Below the pieces are notes generated by a model. The model had not been told where the DNA came from and ran no database searches. It saw only the letters and a list, made by a program, of their open reading frames with translations. From contig NZ_JBNCBU010000001.1 in the NCBI RefSeq assembly GCF_051912845.1, positions 1,984,001-2,048,000 of the forward strand: 64,000 nt of DNA, read 5' to 3'. This DNA comes from Tsuneonella sediminis (GTDB lineage Bacteria > Pseudomonadota > Alphaproteobacteria > Sphingomonadales > Sphingomonadaceae). Shown here one piece after another: positions 47,030-55,562 of the stretch. Made by a program: the position numbers and the translations under genes. How positions within the stretch are numbered: the stretch's first letter is position 1; each line of letters opens with the position of its first letter.

Positions 47030-47776
47030 TCAACCCGCGCCCGCCAGCACGATGGCGATGAACAGCGCGTTGTGGAGGACGTGCGTCAGGACCGCGCTCC
47101 ACAGCCCGTAGGTTACCCGCAGGTACCCCAGGATCATCGCCAGCATCAGCTGCGGCAGCACGAGCGGCAGCCCGGCCGTGCCGGCGGCCGCGAAGTTCGT
47201 GAGGTGGATGACTGCGAAAGCCAGCACGCTGGCCCAGTAGAACCACGCGAAGTGCCGCTGCACGAACCCGATCGCGCCCCGCCGGCGAAAGAGGACCAGC
47301 GCCATGACCGCCAGGGCGGCGGCGATCGCGCCGATGAGCAGGAACGTCTGCGCGCGCGCCATGTCGTCGGCCGCAAAGGCGGTTCCGGCCGCAGGCAGCG
47401 CGACCATGGCGGCGATCGCCAGCGGGCTGGCCAGGATATGGCCGATCCGGCCCGACAGCCAGCCGCGGAACACGATTTCCTCGGCAACCGGCGCGCCCAG
47501 CACGATGAAGGCGATCACCGCGGGCTTGAGATCGACCTGATCGAGCATGTGTGCTGGCATCTGGAAGCCCAGTTGCAACGCCAGCGAAAGCACGCCGAGC
47601 AGGAGCGCCATGAGTGCCAGGTCGAGCCCGAACAGCGAGAACACGGCCCGCAACGCCGGTCGCGGAGCAAGCGCGGCGCGATCGGGCAGGGCGGGCCTGC
47701 GCACGAAGCCGGCCCACGTGCGCCAGTGGACGGGCGCGCGCACCGCCAACCCCGCTCTTGTCGGTTGCCCGCTCAT
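47030..47776 (-). CDS. CPBP family intramembrane metalloprotease
   Basis: The 248-residue protein has several membrane helices and the abortive infection/CAAX-protease motif PVAEEIVFRGWL (EExxxR) near residue 95. The second motif, FAxxHL, reads LAFAVIHLTNFAA near residue 187 and the third is LTHVLHNALF near residue 235, supplying the other histidines. Substrate unknown; such proteins can process bacteriocins or play housekeeping roles. It converges with the YbjQ gene. Confidence 0.85.
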   Translation of the reverse strand: MSGQPTRAGLAVRAPVHWRTWAGFVRRPALPDRAALAPRPALRAVFSLFGLDLALMALLLGVLSLALQLGFQMPAHMLDQVDLKPAVIAFIVLGAPVAEEIVFRGWLSGRIGHILASPLAIAAMVALPAAGTAFAADDMARAQTFLLIGAIAAALAVMALVLFRRRGAIGFVQRHFAWFYWASVLAFAVIHLTNFAAAGTAGLPLVLPQLMLAMILGYLRVTYGLWSAVLTHVLHNALFIAIVLAGAG

Positions 47777-47824
47777 GCGGCTAATGCGCCCCCGTTCCCG
47801 AAATTCCACATCAAGAACGGACTT

Positions 47825-48568
47825 ATGGCAGGCCATTCCAAGTTCAAGAACATCATGCATCGCAAGGGCGCGCAGGACAAGAAGCGCTCGGCGCAGTTCA
47901 GCAAGCTTTCGCGCGAGATTACCGTGGCGGCGAAAATGGGCGCGCCGGACCCGGACATGAACCCGCGCCTGCGGCTGGCAGTCAACAACGCCAAGGCCGC
48001 CTCGATGCCCAAGGACAACATCCAGCGCGCGATCGACAAGGCGGCTGCGGCAGGCGGCGAGGACTACGAGGAAGTCCGCTACGAAGGCTATGGTCCCGGC
48101 GGAGTCGCGCTGATCGTCGAGGCGCTGACAGACAACCGCAACCGCACTGCGACCAACGTGCGCACCGCCTTCAGCAAGAACGGCGGCAACCTCGGCGCAT
48201 CCGGCGCAGTCAGCCACGGGTTCGAGCGCAAGGGGATGATCGAATACGGGCCGGGTGCGGGCGACGAGGAAAAGGTCCTTGAGGCCGCGATCGAGGCCGG
48301 TGCCGACGACGTCGAGAGCACGGCGGATGGCCACACGATCTGGACCGACATGGAAGCGTTGCACGAAGTCGCCGGCAACCTCGAGAAAACGCTGGGCGAG
48401 GCCGAATCGGTCAAGCTCGCCTGGAAGCCGAATATCACCGTCGAGGTCGACGAAGCCAACGCCGGCACGCTCCTGAAGCTGGTCGACGCGCTCGACGACG
48501 ACGATGACGTGCAGACGGTGTGGGGCAACTACGAAGTCTCCGACGAAATCCTCGAGAAGATCGGCTGA
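47825..48568 (+). CDS. yebC: YebC/PmpR family transcriptional regulator
   Basis: The 247-residue protein starts MAGHSKFKNIMHRKGAQDKK, the strict YebC N-terminus, with YEGYGPGGVALIVEALTDNR near residue 82 and GGNLGASGAVSHGFERKG near residue 120. Members bind DNA near ruvC and quorum-sensing genes; recent work also links YebC to relief of ribosome stalling. It lies with ruvC, as is common, with the small DUF3147-like gene between. The TGATG overlap couples it to that gene. Confidence 0.95.
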   Translation: MAGHSKFKNIMHRKGAQDKKRSAQFSKLSREITVAAKMGAPDPDMNPRLRLAVNNAKAASMPKDNIQRAIDKAAAAGGEDYEEVRYEGYGPGGVALIVEALTDNRNRTATNVRTAFSKNGGNLGASGAVSHGFERKGMIEYGPGAGDEEKVLEAAIEAGADDVESTADGHTIWTDMEALHEVAGNLEKTLGEAESVKLAWKPNITVEVDEANAGTLLKLVDALDDDDDVQTVWGNYEVSDEILEKIG

Positions 48569-48921
48569 TGAGCTGGGCGGTCGTTGCCAAGGCGCTGCTT
48601 GCCGGGGCGATGATCGCGACGATTTCCGAGATCGGCCGCCGCCTTCCAGCGACCGCTGCGATCGTCGCCTCGCTGCCGCTGGTGTCGGTGTTGGGCATGA
48701 TCTTCCTGTGGCACGCCCGGCCCGATGCGGAGAACATGGCGGTCCATTCGGCGGCGACGTTCTGGTACGTCCTGCCGAGCCTGCCGATGTTCCTCCTCAT
48801 CCCGGTCCTGCTGCGCAGCGGGATGAACTTCTGGCTCGCGCTGCTGGCCGGATGCGCGCTGACGGTCGTGCTCTACCTCGCGATGATGCAGGCCGGGCCT
48901 CGGCTGGGCCTGCGGATCTAG
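48568..48921 (+). CDS. DUF3147 family membrane protein
   Basis: The 117-residue protein has four predicted helices: AVVAKALLAGAMIATISEIG, AAIVASLPLVSVLGMIFLWH, FWYVLPSLPMFLLIPVLLRS and ALLAGCALTVVLYLAMMQAG. The pattern is that of DUF3147, unknown function. The ATG overlaps the yebC TGA. It is followed by ruvC after 13 bases. Confidence 0.8.
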   Translation: MSWAVVAKALLAGAMIATISEIGRRLPATAAIVASLPLVSVLGMIFLWHARPDAENMAVHSAATFWYVLPSLPMFLLIPVLLRSGMNFWLALLAGCALTVVLYLAMMQAGPRLGLRI

Positions 48922-48934
48922 CACGCACCGCCCG

Positions 48935-49402
48935 ATGGTGATCCTCGGCCTCGACCCGTCGCTGTCGCGCACCGGCTGGGGCGTCATCCGGGTCGAGGGA
49001 TCGCGCACGAGCCACGTCGCCAACGGCGAGGTGCCGACCGACGCGAAGGCGCCGATGCCGGATCGGCTGCACCACCTTCACGATGCGGTCGCGGCGGTGC
49101 TCGCAGCCTATGCCCCCGACCGGGTCGCGGTCGAGGAGGTGTTCGCCAACAAGAACCCGCAGTCGACGCTGAAACTCGCGCAGGCGCGCGGCGCGGTGCT
49201 CGCTGCCTGCGGGCGCGCCCGGGTGCCGGTGCGCGAGCACGCTGCGCGGCTGGTCAAGAAGGCGGTCGTCGGCACCGGGGCGGCGGAAAAGGCGCAGGTG
49301 CAGGCGATGCTCAAGGTCCTGCTGCCGGGCGTCGCGCTCGCGGGAGCCGACGCGGCCGACGCGCTCGCGGTGGCGATCGCCGACGCGCATCTCGGCGGCT
49401 GA
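48935..49402 (+). CDS. ruvC: Crossover junction endodeoxyribonuclease RuvC
   Basis: The 155-residue nuclease resolves Holliday junctions. Motifs VILGLDPSLSRTGWGVIRVE (first acidic residue), VAVEEVFANKNPQSTLKLAQ (second Glu, and the conserved NPQSTLKLAQARG) and GADAADALAVAIADAH (third and fourth acids) are present. ruvA and ruvB do not follow in the window, so ruvC may be separated from them here. Confidence 0.95.
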   Translation: MVILGLDPSLSRTGWGVIRVEGSRTSHVANGEVPTDAKAPMPDRLHHLHDAVAAVLAAYAPDRVAVEEVFANKNPQSTLKLAQARGAVLAACGRARVPVREHAARLVKKAVVGTGAAEKAQVQAMLKVLLPGVALAGADAADALAVAIADAHLGG

Positions 49403-49512
49403 TTTCCTACACCGCGTTTGCCTGATAGAGCCCGCCGAATGACCTGCCCGACCTTCCTCCTGCACGGCCCGGGTTGGGAGAAATCCGGAGTCCGGTCTTT
49501 TCATCCAGGAGA

Positions 49513-49530
49513 GTGTGACACGTGTGACAC
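49513..49530 (+). repeat. Tandem 9-bp repeat upstream of the monooxygenase operon
   Basis: GTGTGACAC occurs twice head to tail (49513-49521 and 49522-49530), each copy itself a near-palindrome GTGT-G-ACAC, with a central ACACGTGT palindrome across the junction. It lies 27 bases before the monooxygenase ATG and could be an operator for the whole operon. Confidence 0.6.
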
Positions 49531-49557
49531 GGGTTCCACGGCCAGGGGATCCGCCTG

Positions 49558-49869
49558 ATGTTCCTCGTCGTCTTCCGCAATCGCAAGCGCGCCGACATCG
49601 ACGGGACCGCCTATGCCGCCGATGCCGCCGCGATGGAGGCGCTCGCGCGCCAGCAGCCGGGTTATCGCGCCTTCAAGTCGTACACTGCGGACGATGGCGA
49701 AGTCGTCGCGATCAGCGAATGGGAGGACGAGGCCTCGGCGCGCGCGTGGGGACGGCTTGCCGAACATCGCGCGGTCCAGCACAAGGGGCGCGAGGAATAC
49801 TACGCCGGGTACACGCTGTTCGCCTGCGGCGACGTGCGGGTGCACCGCTTCGGGGGACCCACGGCTTGA
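49558..49869 (+). CDS. Antibiotic biosynthesis monooxygenase (ABM) domain protein
   Basis: The 103-residue protein has VFRNRKRADIDGTAYAADAA, QQPGYRAFKSYTADDGEVVA and EDEASARAWGRLAEHRAVQH, which is the dimeric alpha-beta barrel of ABM/haem-degrading-type enzymes. The stop overlaps the TTG start of the next gene, beginning a four-gene coupled operon. Substrate unknown. Confidence 0.82.
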   Translation: MFLVVFRNRKRADIDGTAYAADAAAMEALARQQPGYRAFKSYTADDGEVVAISEWEDEASARAWGRLAEHRAVQHKGREEYYAGYTLFACGDVRVHRFGGPTA

Positions 49870-50213
49870 GCATCGAATTTTACGGCATACCGGGGTGCGA
49901 CACGGTGAAGAAGGCGCGCGGCTGGCTCGACGCGAACGGCGTGGCGTACACGTTCCACGACTACAAGAAGGAAGGCGCGGACGCCGACCTCGTGCGGGCA
50001 TGGGTCCACGCCGTCGGGTGGGAGCGGCTGCTCAATCGCAGGGGCACGACCTTCCGCAAGCTCGAACCCGAGCAGAAGGAGGACCTCGACCAGGAAAAGG
50101 CGATCCGCCTGATGGTCGCGCAGCCCTCGTGCATCAAGCGGCCGGTCCTCTGTCACTCGGGCGGCGTGCTCGTCGGCTTCGACGCCGACGAGTGGGAGCG
50201 CAAGCTCGCGTGA
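49866..50213 (+). CDS. ArsC/Spx-family protein (YffB-like)
   Basis: The 115-residue protein starts at TTG, overlapping the previous stop, with GGGGGA upstream. It begins SIEFYGIPGCDTVKKARGWL, the YffB-type active-site start with a single Cys (Cys-Asp-Thr-Val-Lys-Lys), and continues WERLLNRRGTTFRKL and IKRPVLCHSGGVLVGF. The family is thioredoxin-like and includes arsenate reductases and RNA-polymerase-binding Spx; YffB itself is a GSH-dependent thiol reductase of unclear role. Spx's Cys-x-x-Cys is absent, so a regulatory Spx role is less likely. Confidence 0.85.
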   Translation: MSIEFYGIPGCDTVKKARGWLDANGVAYTFHDYKKEGADADLVRAWVHAVGWERLLNRRGTTFRKLEPEQKEDLDQEKAIRLMVAQPSCIKRPVLCHSGGVLVGFDADEWERKLA

Positions 50214-50776
50214 GCCCGCTCGAAGTCGCCGGGGCCGTCCTCGGCTTCGTCAACATCGTTCTCCTCATCCGCCGGTCGGTGTGGAACTTCCCCGCCGCGA
50301 TGGCGATGGTCACCTGCATCGGGATCGTCCTGTTCGAGGCCCGGCTCTACGCCGAGGCGGGGCTGCAGGTGTTCTTCTTCGTCGTGAACGCGTGGGGTTG
50401 GTGGCTGTGGAGCCGTGCGAAGGAGCCGGGCGCCGCCGTGCCGGTGCGCTGGCTCGGCTGGCCCGCGCGGCTCGCGTGGGGCGCGGCGACCGTGGTCCTC
50501 AGTCTCGCGCTCGGGCTTTCGCTGGCGCGGTGGACCGATGCCGCGCTGCCGCTGGCCGACAGTGCGGTTGCCGGGGCAAGCGTGGCAGCCCAGTTCCTCC
50601 TGAGCTTTCGCAGGGTGGAAAACTGGGTACTGTGGATCGGGATCGACGTCGCCTCGATCGCGCTCTATCTGGCGCGCGACCTCCAGCTCCTGGCCGTGCT
50701 CTACGGTGCGTTCCTGGTCCTGTCGGTAATCGGCCTGCGCGAATGGACGCGCGCGGCACGCAGGGAGCTTGCATGA
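50210..50776 (+). CDS. pnuC: Nicotinamide riboside transporter PnuC
   Basis: The 188-residue protein has seven predicted helices. RRSVWNFPAAMAMVTCIGIV and ARLYAEAGLQVFFFVVNAWG followed by WWLWSRAKEPG are the PnuC motifs for substrate gating. The GTG start overlaps the previous stop (GTGA) and its own stop overlaps the next gene's ATG. With the following kinase it forms a nicotinamide riboside uptake and trapping pair. Confidence 0.9.
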   Translation: MSPLEVAGAVLGFVNIVLLIRRSVWNFPAAMAMVTCIGIVLFEARLYAEAGLQVFFFVVNAWGWWLWSRAKEPGAAVPVRWLGWPARLAWGAATVVLSLALGLSLARWTDAALPLADSAVAGASVAAQFLLSFRRVENWVLWIGIDVASIALYLARDLQLLAVLYGAFLVLSVIGLREWTRAARRELA

Positions 50777-51282
50777 TCCGGGTGTGTTTCCACGGTGCCG
50801 AAAGCACCGGCAAAACCTCGCTCGCGGCGGCGCTGGCGGAAGAATTCGGGTGCCCGCTGGTGCCCGAATACGGGCGCACTCACGCTGAGACGATCGGGAC
50901 GGACTTCTCGCTCGACGACCTTTTGGGAATTGCGCGCGAGCAGGACCGCCTGATGCGGGCCGCCTGCGAAGGGGATCCCCCTCTCGTGTTGCTCGACACC
51001 GACCCGCTGATGACCGCCGCCTGGGCGCAGATGCTGTTCGGCGAGATTCCGCCCGGACTGCTCGATTACGCGAAGGCCGAACTCTATCTCCTGTTCTCTC
51101 CCGACGTGCCATGGGTATATGACGGCACCCGCTTCTTCGGTCTTCACGAGGCGCGGCGCGAGTTTGCCGGCATCGCCGCGGACCTGCTCGAGCGCGAGCA
51201 AGTGCCCTTCGTGCTTATCTCGGGCGACTGGAAGGCGCGCGCGTCGCAGGCGCGCGCTGCCATCGCCGCCGCGCTCGGTTGA
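50773..51282 (+). CDS. NadR-type ATPase (ribosylnicotinamide kinase domain)
   Basis: The 169-residue protein shows Walker A FHGAESTGKTSLAAALAEEF near residue 7, VPEYGRTHAETIG (the NadR-kinase EYxR signature) near residue 32 and LLDTDPLMTAAWAQM near residue 70. It corresponds to the C-terminal kinase domain of NadR and lacks the HTH and adenylyltransferase parts. It phosphorylates imported nicotinamide riboside to NMN. The ATG overlaps the pnuC stop. Confidence 0.9.
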   Translation: MIRVCFHGAESTGKTSLAAALAEEFGCPLVPEYGRTHAETIGTDFSLDDLLGIAREQDRLMRAACEGDPPLVLLDTDPLMTAAWAQMLFGEIPPGLLDYAKAELYLLFSPDVPWVYDGTRFFGLHEARREFAGIAADLLEREQVPFVLISGDWKARASQARAAIAAALG

Positions 51283-51313
51283 TATTCAGGTGCCCAGCGC
51301 CAGAAGCCGCCGC

Positions 51314-52339
51314 ATGCGACTCTTCCTCGTACTCGCCGCGCTCGTCGCCGCAATGCCTGCCCAGGCGCAGTTGATCATCGCGCACCGAGGCGCAAGCGGT
51401 GAGCGGCCCGAGCACACGCTGGCGGCATACGAGCGCGCTATCGACGCGGGCGCCGACTTCATCGAGCCGGACCTCGTGGTGACGAAGGACCTGGTCCTCG
51501 TCGCGCGGCACGAGAACGAACTGTCCGACACCACCGACGTGGCCTCGCGCGCCGAATTCGCCGGTCGCCGGCAATCGAAGGAGATCGACGGCGAGCTGGT
51601 GTCGGGCTGGTTTGCCGAGGACTTCACCCTCGCCGAACTGCGTACCCTCCGGGCGAGGGAGCGCATTCCCGGCCTGCGCCCTGCCAACGCGCGGTTCGAC
51701 GGGCTCTATCAGGTTCCCACCTTCGCCGAGATCGTCGCACTGGTGCGCGCGAAGAAGGCTGAAACCGGCAGGACCGTGGGCCTCTATCCCGAACTCAAGC
51801 ACCCTACCTTCCTGCTCCAGCAGGGGATCGACAGCGTGGACCTTTTGGTCGCTGCGCTGAAAAAGGACGGGTTGCTCGGCGGGACCGAGGTCCCCGTGTT
51901 CGTCCAGGCGTTCGACGTCGCACCGCTCCAGCGGCTCCACAGGCTCGTCGACCTGCCGCTCGTCCAGCTCGTCGCGGCGACCGGCGGTCCGGCAGACGAA
52001 GCGGGCATGTCCTATGCGGAGATGATAACCCCTTCGGGTCTGGCGCAGATCGCCCGGTACGCCGACGCGATCGGGCCGGACGTGAGGATGCTGGTGGGCA
52101 CGGACGGCCGCCCCTCCGGACTGGTCGAGGCTGCGCACGCGGCGGGCCTGGAGGCCCACGGCTGGACCGTCCGCAAGGAGAACGCGTTTCTCCCGTCTCC
52201 CTTCCGGCGCGGTTCGGACGAGGCGGCGATGGGCGACTTTGCCGGGGCGTGGGCCTTGCTCGCCGCGACCGGGGTGGACGCGCTGTTCACCGACGATCCA
52301 GCGCTAGCAGCGAAGATCAGGAAGACCGCGTCGCGGTGA
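51314..52339 (+). CDS. Secreted glycerophosphodiester phosphodiesterase
   Basis: The 341-residue enzyme has a signal peptide (MRLFLVLAALVAAMPAQAQ) and hydrolyses glycerophosphodiesters to glycerol 3-phosphate and alcohols in the periplasm. Catalytic residues are in IIAHRGASGERPEHTLAAYE (His and Arg), DFIEPDLVVTKDLVLVARHE (Glu, Asp and His). This is the GlpQ-type long form. The 3' end overlaps the convergent ubiG gene by 23 bases. Confidence 0.92.
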   Translation: MRLFLVLAALVAAMPAQAQLIIAHRGASGERPEHTLAAYERAIDAGADFIEPDLVVTKDLVLVARHENELSDTTDVASRAEFAGRRQSKEIDGELVSGWFAEDFTLAELRTLRARERIPGLRPANARFDGLYQVPTFAEIVALVRAKKAETGRTVGLYPELKHPTFLLQQGIDSVDLLVAALKKDGLLGGTEVPVFVQAFDVAPLQRLHRLVDLPLVQLVAATGGPADEAGMSYAEMITPSGLAQIARYADAIGPDVRMLVGTDGRPSGLVEAAHAAGLEAHGWTVRKENAFLPSPFRRGSDEAAMGDFAGAWALLAATGVDALFTDDPALAAKIRKTASR

Positions 52340-53078
52340 CAATGTAGTTCAGCGACTGGTCGGACGACAGGTGCAGGCCTTTCGCCGGCGAGAACGCGAT
52401 GCCCACGGGGTCGCCCATCGCGAGACCGGCCGACGCCAGCAGGTCACGCAGTTCGTCGGGTGTGACGAAGTCGTCCCAGTGATGGGTCCCCTTCGGCACC
52501 ACCCCGACCGCTTCGGCCGCGCCCACCATGAGGAATCGCGACCGGACCGTGCGGTTGGGTGTCGACAGTACCATGAGCCCGCCCGGCGCGAGCCTGCGAG
52601 CCAGCGCGGACACGAAGGCGGGCTTGTCGCCCACGTGCTCGATCACCTCCATGCAGGTGACGAGGTCGAACCGCCCAATGTCGAGCGCGCCGACCTCGCC
52701 CGCAAGATAGCGGATGGACAGCCCCGCGCCTTTGGCGTGCACCCTTGCGGCCGCGACGTTCTCGGGCGCGGCGTCGATCCCGGTGACCTCGCCGCCCAGC
52801 CGCGCGAGCGGCTCGCAGAGGAGGCCCGCACCGCAGCCCACGTCGAGCGCGGTCTTGCCCAAGAGCGGACGGACGCTTTCCGGGTCGCAGGTCCAGTGCG
52901 CGTCGACTGCCTCTCGCAAGAAGGCGAGCCGCACGGGATTGAGGCGGTGGAGCATTGCCGAGGACCCCTTCGGATCCCACCAGTCGGCCGCCAGCTTGCC
53001 GAAATGCGCGGCCTCGTCCTGACGGATCGTTGGCGCGCTTGAAGATTTCGTATCCGCCGGGGCTGTTGCATCGCTCAT
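52317..53078 (-). CDS. ubiG: Ubiquinone biosynthesis O-methyltransferase UbiG
   Basis: The 253-residue enzyme performs both O-methylations in ubiquinone synthesis. The N-terminal FGKLAADWWDPKGSSAMLHR and LNPVRLAFLREAVD are UbiG hallmarks. The SAM site is LDVGCGAGLLCEPLARLGG near residue 78, followed by VTGIDAAPENV and LVTCMEVIEHVGDKPAFVSA. It reads divergently from lysC, 51 bases between starts. Confidence 0.95.
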   Translation of the reverse strand: MSDATAPADTKSSSAPTIRQDEAAHFGKLAADWWDPKGSSAMLHRLNPVRLAFLREAVDAHWTCDPESVRPLLGKTALDVGCGAGLLCEPLARLGGEVTGIDAAPENVAAARVHAKGAGLSIRYLAGEVGALDIGRFDLVTCMEVIEHVGDKPAFVSALARRLAPGGLMVLSTPNRTVRSRFLMVGAAEAVGVVPKGTHHWDDFVTPDELRDLLASAGLAMGDPVGIAFSPAKGLHLSSDQSLNYIVTATRSS

Positions 53079-53129
53079 GCCCGGTCCCTAACAGCGCGGG
53101 CGAAAGTCATCCAGCAGGAGCATCTTCGC

Positions 53130-54401
53130 TTGGCCCGGATCGTGATGAAATTCGGCGGCACCTCGATGGCCGGGACCGAGCGCATCCGGCGCGTGGCGAA
53201 CATCGTGCGCAGGCAGGCCGCGGGCGGGAACGAGGTTGCCGTGGTCGTGTCCGCGATGGCTGGCGAGACCGATCGCCTCGTCAATTTCTGCCGCGAGGCG
53301 AACCCGCTCTACGACCCGGCCGAATACGACGTCGTGGTGGCGAGCGGGGAGCAGGTGACCAGCGGCCTCCTCGCGCTCACGCTCCAGGCGCTGGGCTGCA
53401 AGGCGCGTTCGTGGCTCGGATGGCAGCTTCCGGTCCGCACGATCGAGGCGCACGCCAAGGCGCGGATCGAGGGGATCGACAGCGACGGCGTACTCGCCAG
53501 CATGGCGGCGGGCGAGATCGCGGTGATCCCCGGCTTCCAGGGCATGGGCGCCGACGGCAGGGTGACGACCCTCGGGCGCGGCGGGTCCGATACATCGGCG
53601 GTCGCGGTGGCGGCGGCGATCGGGGCCGACCGCTGCGACATCTACACCGACGTCGACGGGGTCTACACCACCGATCCCAGGATCGTCGCCAAGGCGCGCA
53701 AGCTGAAGGCGGTGACGTACGAGGAAATGCTCGAACTGGCCTCGGTCGGTGCGAAGGTATTGCAGACCCGTTCGGTCGGCCTGGCGATGAAGGAGGGCGT
53801 GCGGGTGCAGGTCCTCTCCAGCTTCATCGGCGACGACGCCGTCCCGGCGGACGACCTCCCCGGCACGATGATCGTGTCGGAAGAGGAAATGAACGACCTA
53901 GTGGAGAACGGCGAAATGGAACGCCAGCACGTCACCGGCATCGCGCACGACAAGAACGAGGCGAAGGTGATCCTCACCCGCGTGCCCGACAAGCCGGGTG
54001 CGGTGGCGCACATCTTCGAGCCGCTCGCGGCCGCCTCGATCAACGTCGACATGATCATCCAGAACGTCGGCCGCGACAAGGGCGAGACCGACGTGACCTT
54101 CACCGTGCCGATGGCCGACCTCGCCCGGGCGCAGGCGCTGCTGGAGGACAAGCGCGCGGACATCGGCTTTAACCGCATCATCACCGACAGCAAGATCGCC
54201 AAGATCAGCGTGGTGGGCGTCGGCATGAAGAGCCACGCGGGCGTCGCTGCGACGATGTTCAAGGCGCTCGCCGAACGCGGGATCAACATCCAGGCGATCT
54301 CGACCTCCGAGATCAAGGTTTCGGTGATGATCGATGAGGACGAGACCGAACTCGCGGTCCGTGTGCTGCATACCGCATACGGCCTCGATGCGAGCGACTG
54401 A
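53130..54401 (+). CDS. lysC: Aspartate kinase
   Basis: The 423-residue enzyme phosphorylates aspartate, first step to lysine, threonine and methionine. It starts at TTG (ARIVMKFGGTSMAGTERIRR), 9 bases after AGGAG; the sequence from the first residue matches known LysC starts, and the next ATG would cut off the KFGG motif. GRGGSDTSAVAVAAAIGADR near residue 150 and the two ACT regulatory domains (VTGIAHDKNEAKVILTRVPD and KISVVGVGMKSHAGVAATMF) are intact, so end-product feedback control is likely. Confidence 0.95.
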   Translation: MARIVMKFGGTSMAGTERIRRVANIVRRQAAGGNEVAVVVSAMAGETDRLVNFCREANPLYDPAEYDVVVASGEQVTSGLLALTLQALGCKARSWLGWQLPVRTIEAHAKARIEGIDSDGVLASMAAGEIAVIPGFQGMGADGRVTTLGRGGSDTSAVAVAAAIGADRCDIYTDVDGVYTTDPRIVAKARKLKAVTYEEMLELASVGAKVLQTRSVGLAMKEGVRVQVLSSFIGDDAVPADDLPGTMIVSEEEMNDLVENGEMERQHVTGIAHDKNEAKVILTRVPDKPGAVAHIFEPLAAASINVDMIIQNVGRDKGETDVTFTVPMADLARAQALLEDKRADIGFNRIITDSKIAKISVVGVGMKSHAGVAATMFKALAERGINIQAISTSEIKVSVMIDEDETELAVRVLHTAYGLDASD

Positions 54402-54624
54402 ACGGGGAAAGGATATTAACCTAAGTGAGATTGGGAGCACTATCCAAGGTTAGTAAGTTTCTGAAAATGTTGATTTAATTTGGCACGAGCTGCGGTTTGT
54501 CGCTGGTAAGGCACAGACTAACGGCGTAGTAACTTCGGTTACCGGCAGCACTTTCGAGTCGCGGGCTGCCTGGTTGCCCTTCAGCACGGAAATACCGGCG
54601 AGGGCCCAACTGGAGGCACTAGCC
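54402..54624. other. AT-rich leader upstream of the secreted protein, 223 bases
   Basis: The first 80 bases are visibly AT-rich for this genome (ATATTAACCTAAGTGAG and AATGTTGATTTAATTTGG). At 54529-54542 GTAAC-TTCG-GTTAC forms a 5-bp stem with a C(UUCG)G tetraloop, and ACTA/TAGT arms (54517-54530) can form a competing stem. No coding frame is convincing. Confidence 0.45.
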
Positions 54625-55539
54625 ATGAAGAAGTCCATTGCCCTTGTGGCGGTGTGCGCCACCGCGCTCTCGCCGATTTTTACTACTCCCGCGTATGCGG
54701 CCGATCCTACCCCCAGCAATGCCGCGATCATGCAGGCGAACTGCGCGGCTTTCGTGACGACCAATTACGGTCCCATCACGCCCAGTCTCAACAGCACGTA
54801 CTATTCCTTTGAAGTCGATTTCGACGGTGTCGATGCCGACCCGGTCTTCGACCCGGCCACGCGCGTAAACGATGAAACCACCTGGACTCCGGACCTGACG
54901 AGCGCGCGGACGCTGAATGGCCCCGATGCGTCTCAGTCGACCCAACTTCGCCGCAACGGCAAGAGCCCGAACATCTTCGCGACCGACGTGCGCGCAAGCT
55001 CGGAAACGTGGAGCAACAATTCGGTCGAGTACAATATCGACGGCACCGTGACGACGACGTTCACGTACCAGTGCGACGTCACGGAGCATGAGTGGACGCC
55101 GCCTACTCCGGCCCGGTTCACCTACAAGCTGAAGCCCGGTAGCCCGGCGAACGACGACTGTTCGCGCTTCGACGACGACTTCGACCACCCGAACTACGGA
55201 CAAGCAAGAGGCAACTGTGTTGTCGACACTACCATCCCGGGAGCGCCTGGCTTCTTCACCCTGGACGATCTTGGGCTAGTGGGCGCCTTTGCCCCGATCG
55301 AGCAGACTTCGGATCCGGAAACCTACGGACCGTTCCTCGATCCGAATGCCGGCCCGCACACTTACTTCGATACGAATGCGCTGGGTCACGCTGTGGTGTG
55401 CATCTCGCCCGGATCGAAGGGCGGCGAATGGCGCGCACAGAATGGCTACGGTGGTCTTGGCGGTGCGTGCTCGACTGCGACCTTCAACGGGATTCCGCCG
55501 GGAACTCCCATCCCGTCGAATTCGCTGCCCGTGAGTTAA
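54625..55539 (+). CDS. Secreted protein of unknown function with six cysteines
   Basis: The 304-residue product starts MKKSIALVAVCATALSPIFT with a Sec signal ending TPAYA. The mature part is Asp/Thr/Asn-rich with regions TTNYGPITPSLNSTYYSFEV, DDDFDHPNYGQARGNCVVDT and FLDPNAGPHTYFDTNALGHA. Six cysteines (ANC, YQC, DDC, GNC, VVC, GAC) could make three disulphides. I recognise no family. Transcription ends at a strong terminator just after the stop. The AT-rich leader and lower GC than its neighbours hint at transfer or a specialised role. Confidence 0.75.
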   Translation: MKKSIALVAVCATALSPIFTTPAYAADPTPSNAAIMQANCAAFVTTNYGPITPSLNSTYYSFEVDFDGVDADPVFDPATRVNDETTWTPDLTSARTLNGPDASQSTQLRRNGKSPNIFATDVRASSETWSNNSVEYNIDGTVTTTFTYQCDVTEHEWTPPTPARFTYKLKPGSPANDDCSRFDDDFDHPNYGQARGNCVVDTTIPGAPGFFTLDDLGLVGAFAPIEQTSDPETYGPFLDPNAGPHTYFDTNALGHAVVCISPGSKGGEWRAQNGYGGLGGACSTATFNGIPPGTPIPSNSLPVS

Positions 55540-55562
55540 CCGACAGGAAGAACTTCAAGACT

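Noticed and set aside
49439..49558. Thirty-nine-residue frame overlapping the monooxygenase start
   Set aside because: No ribosome binding site and no conserved-looking feature; its end is formed by the GTGTGACAC repeat.
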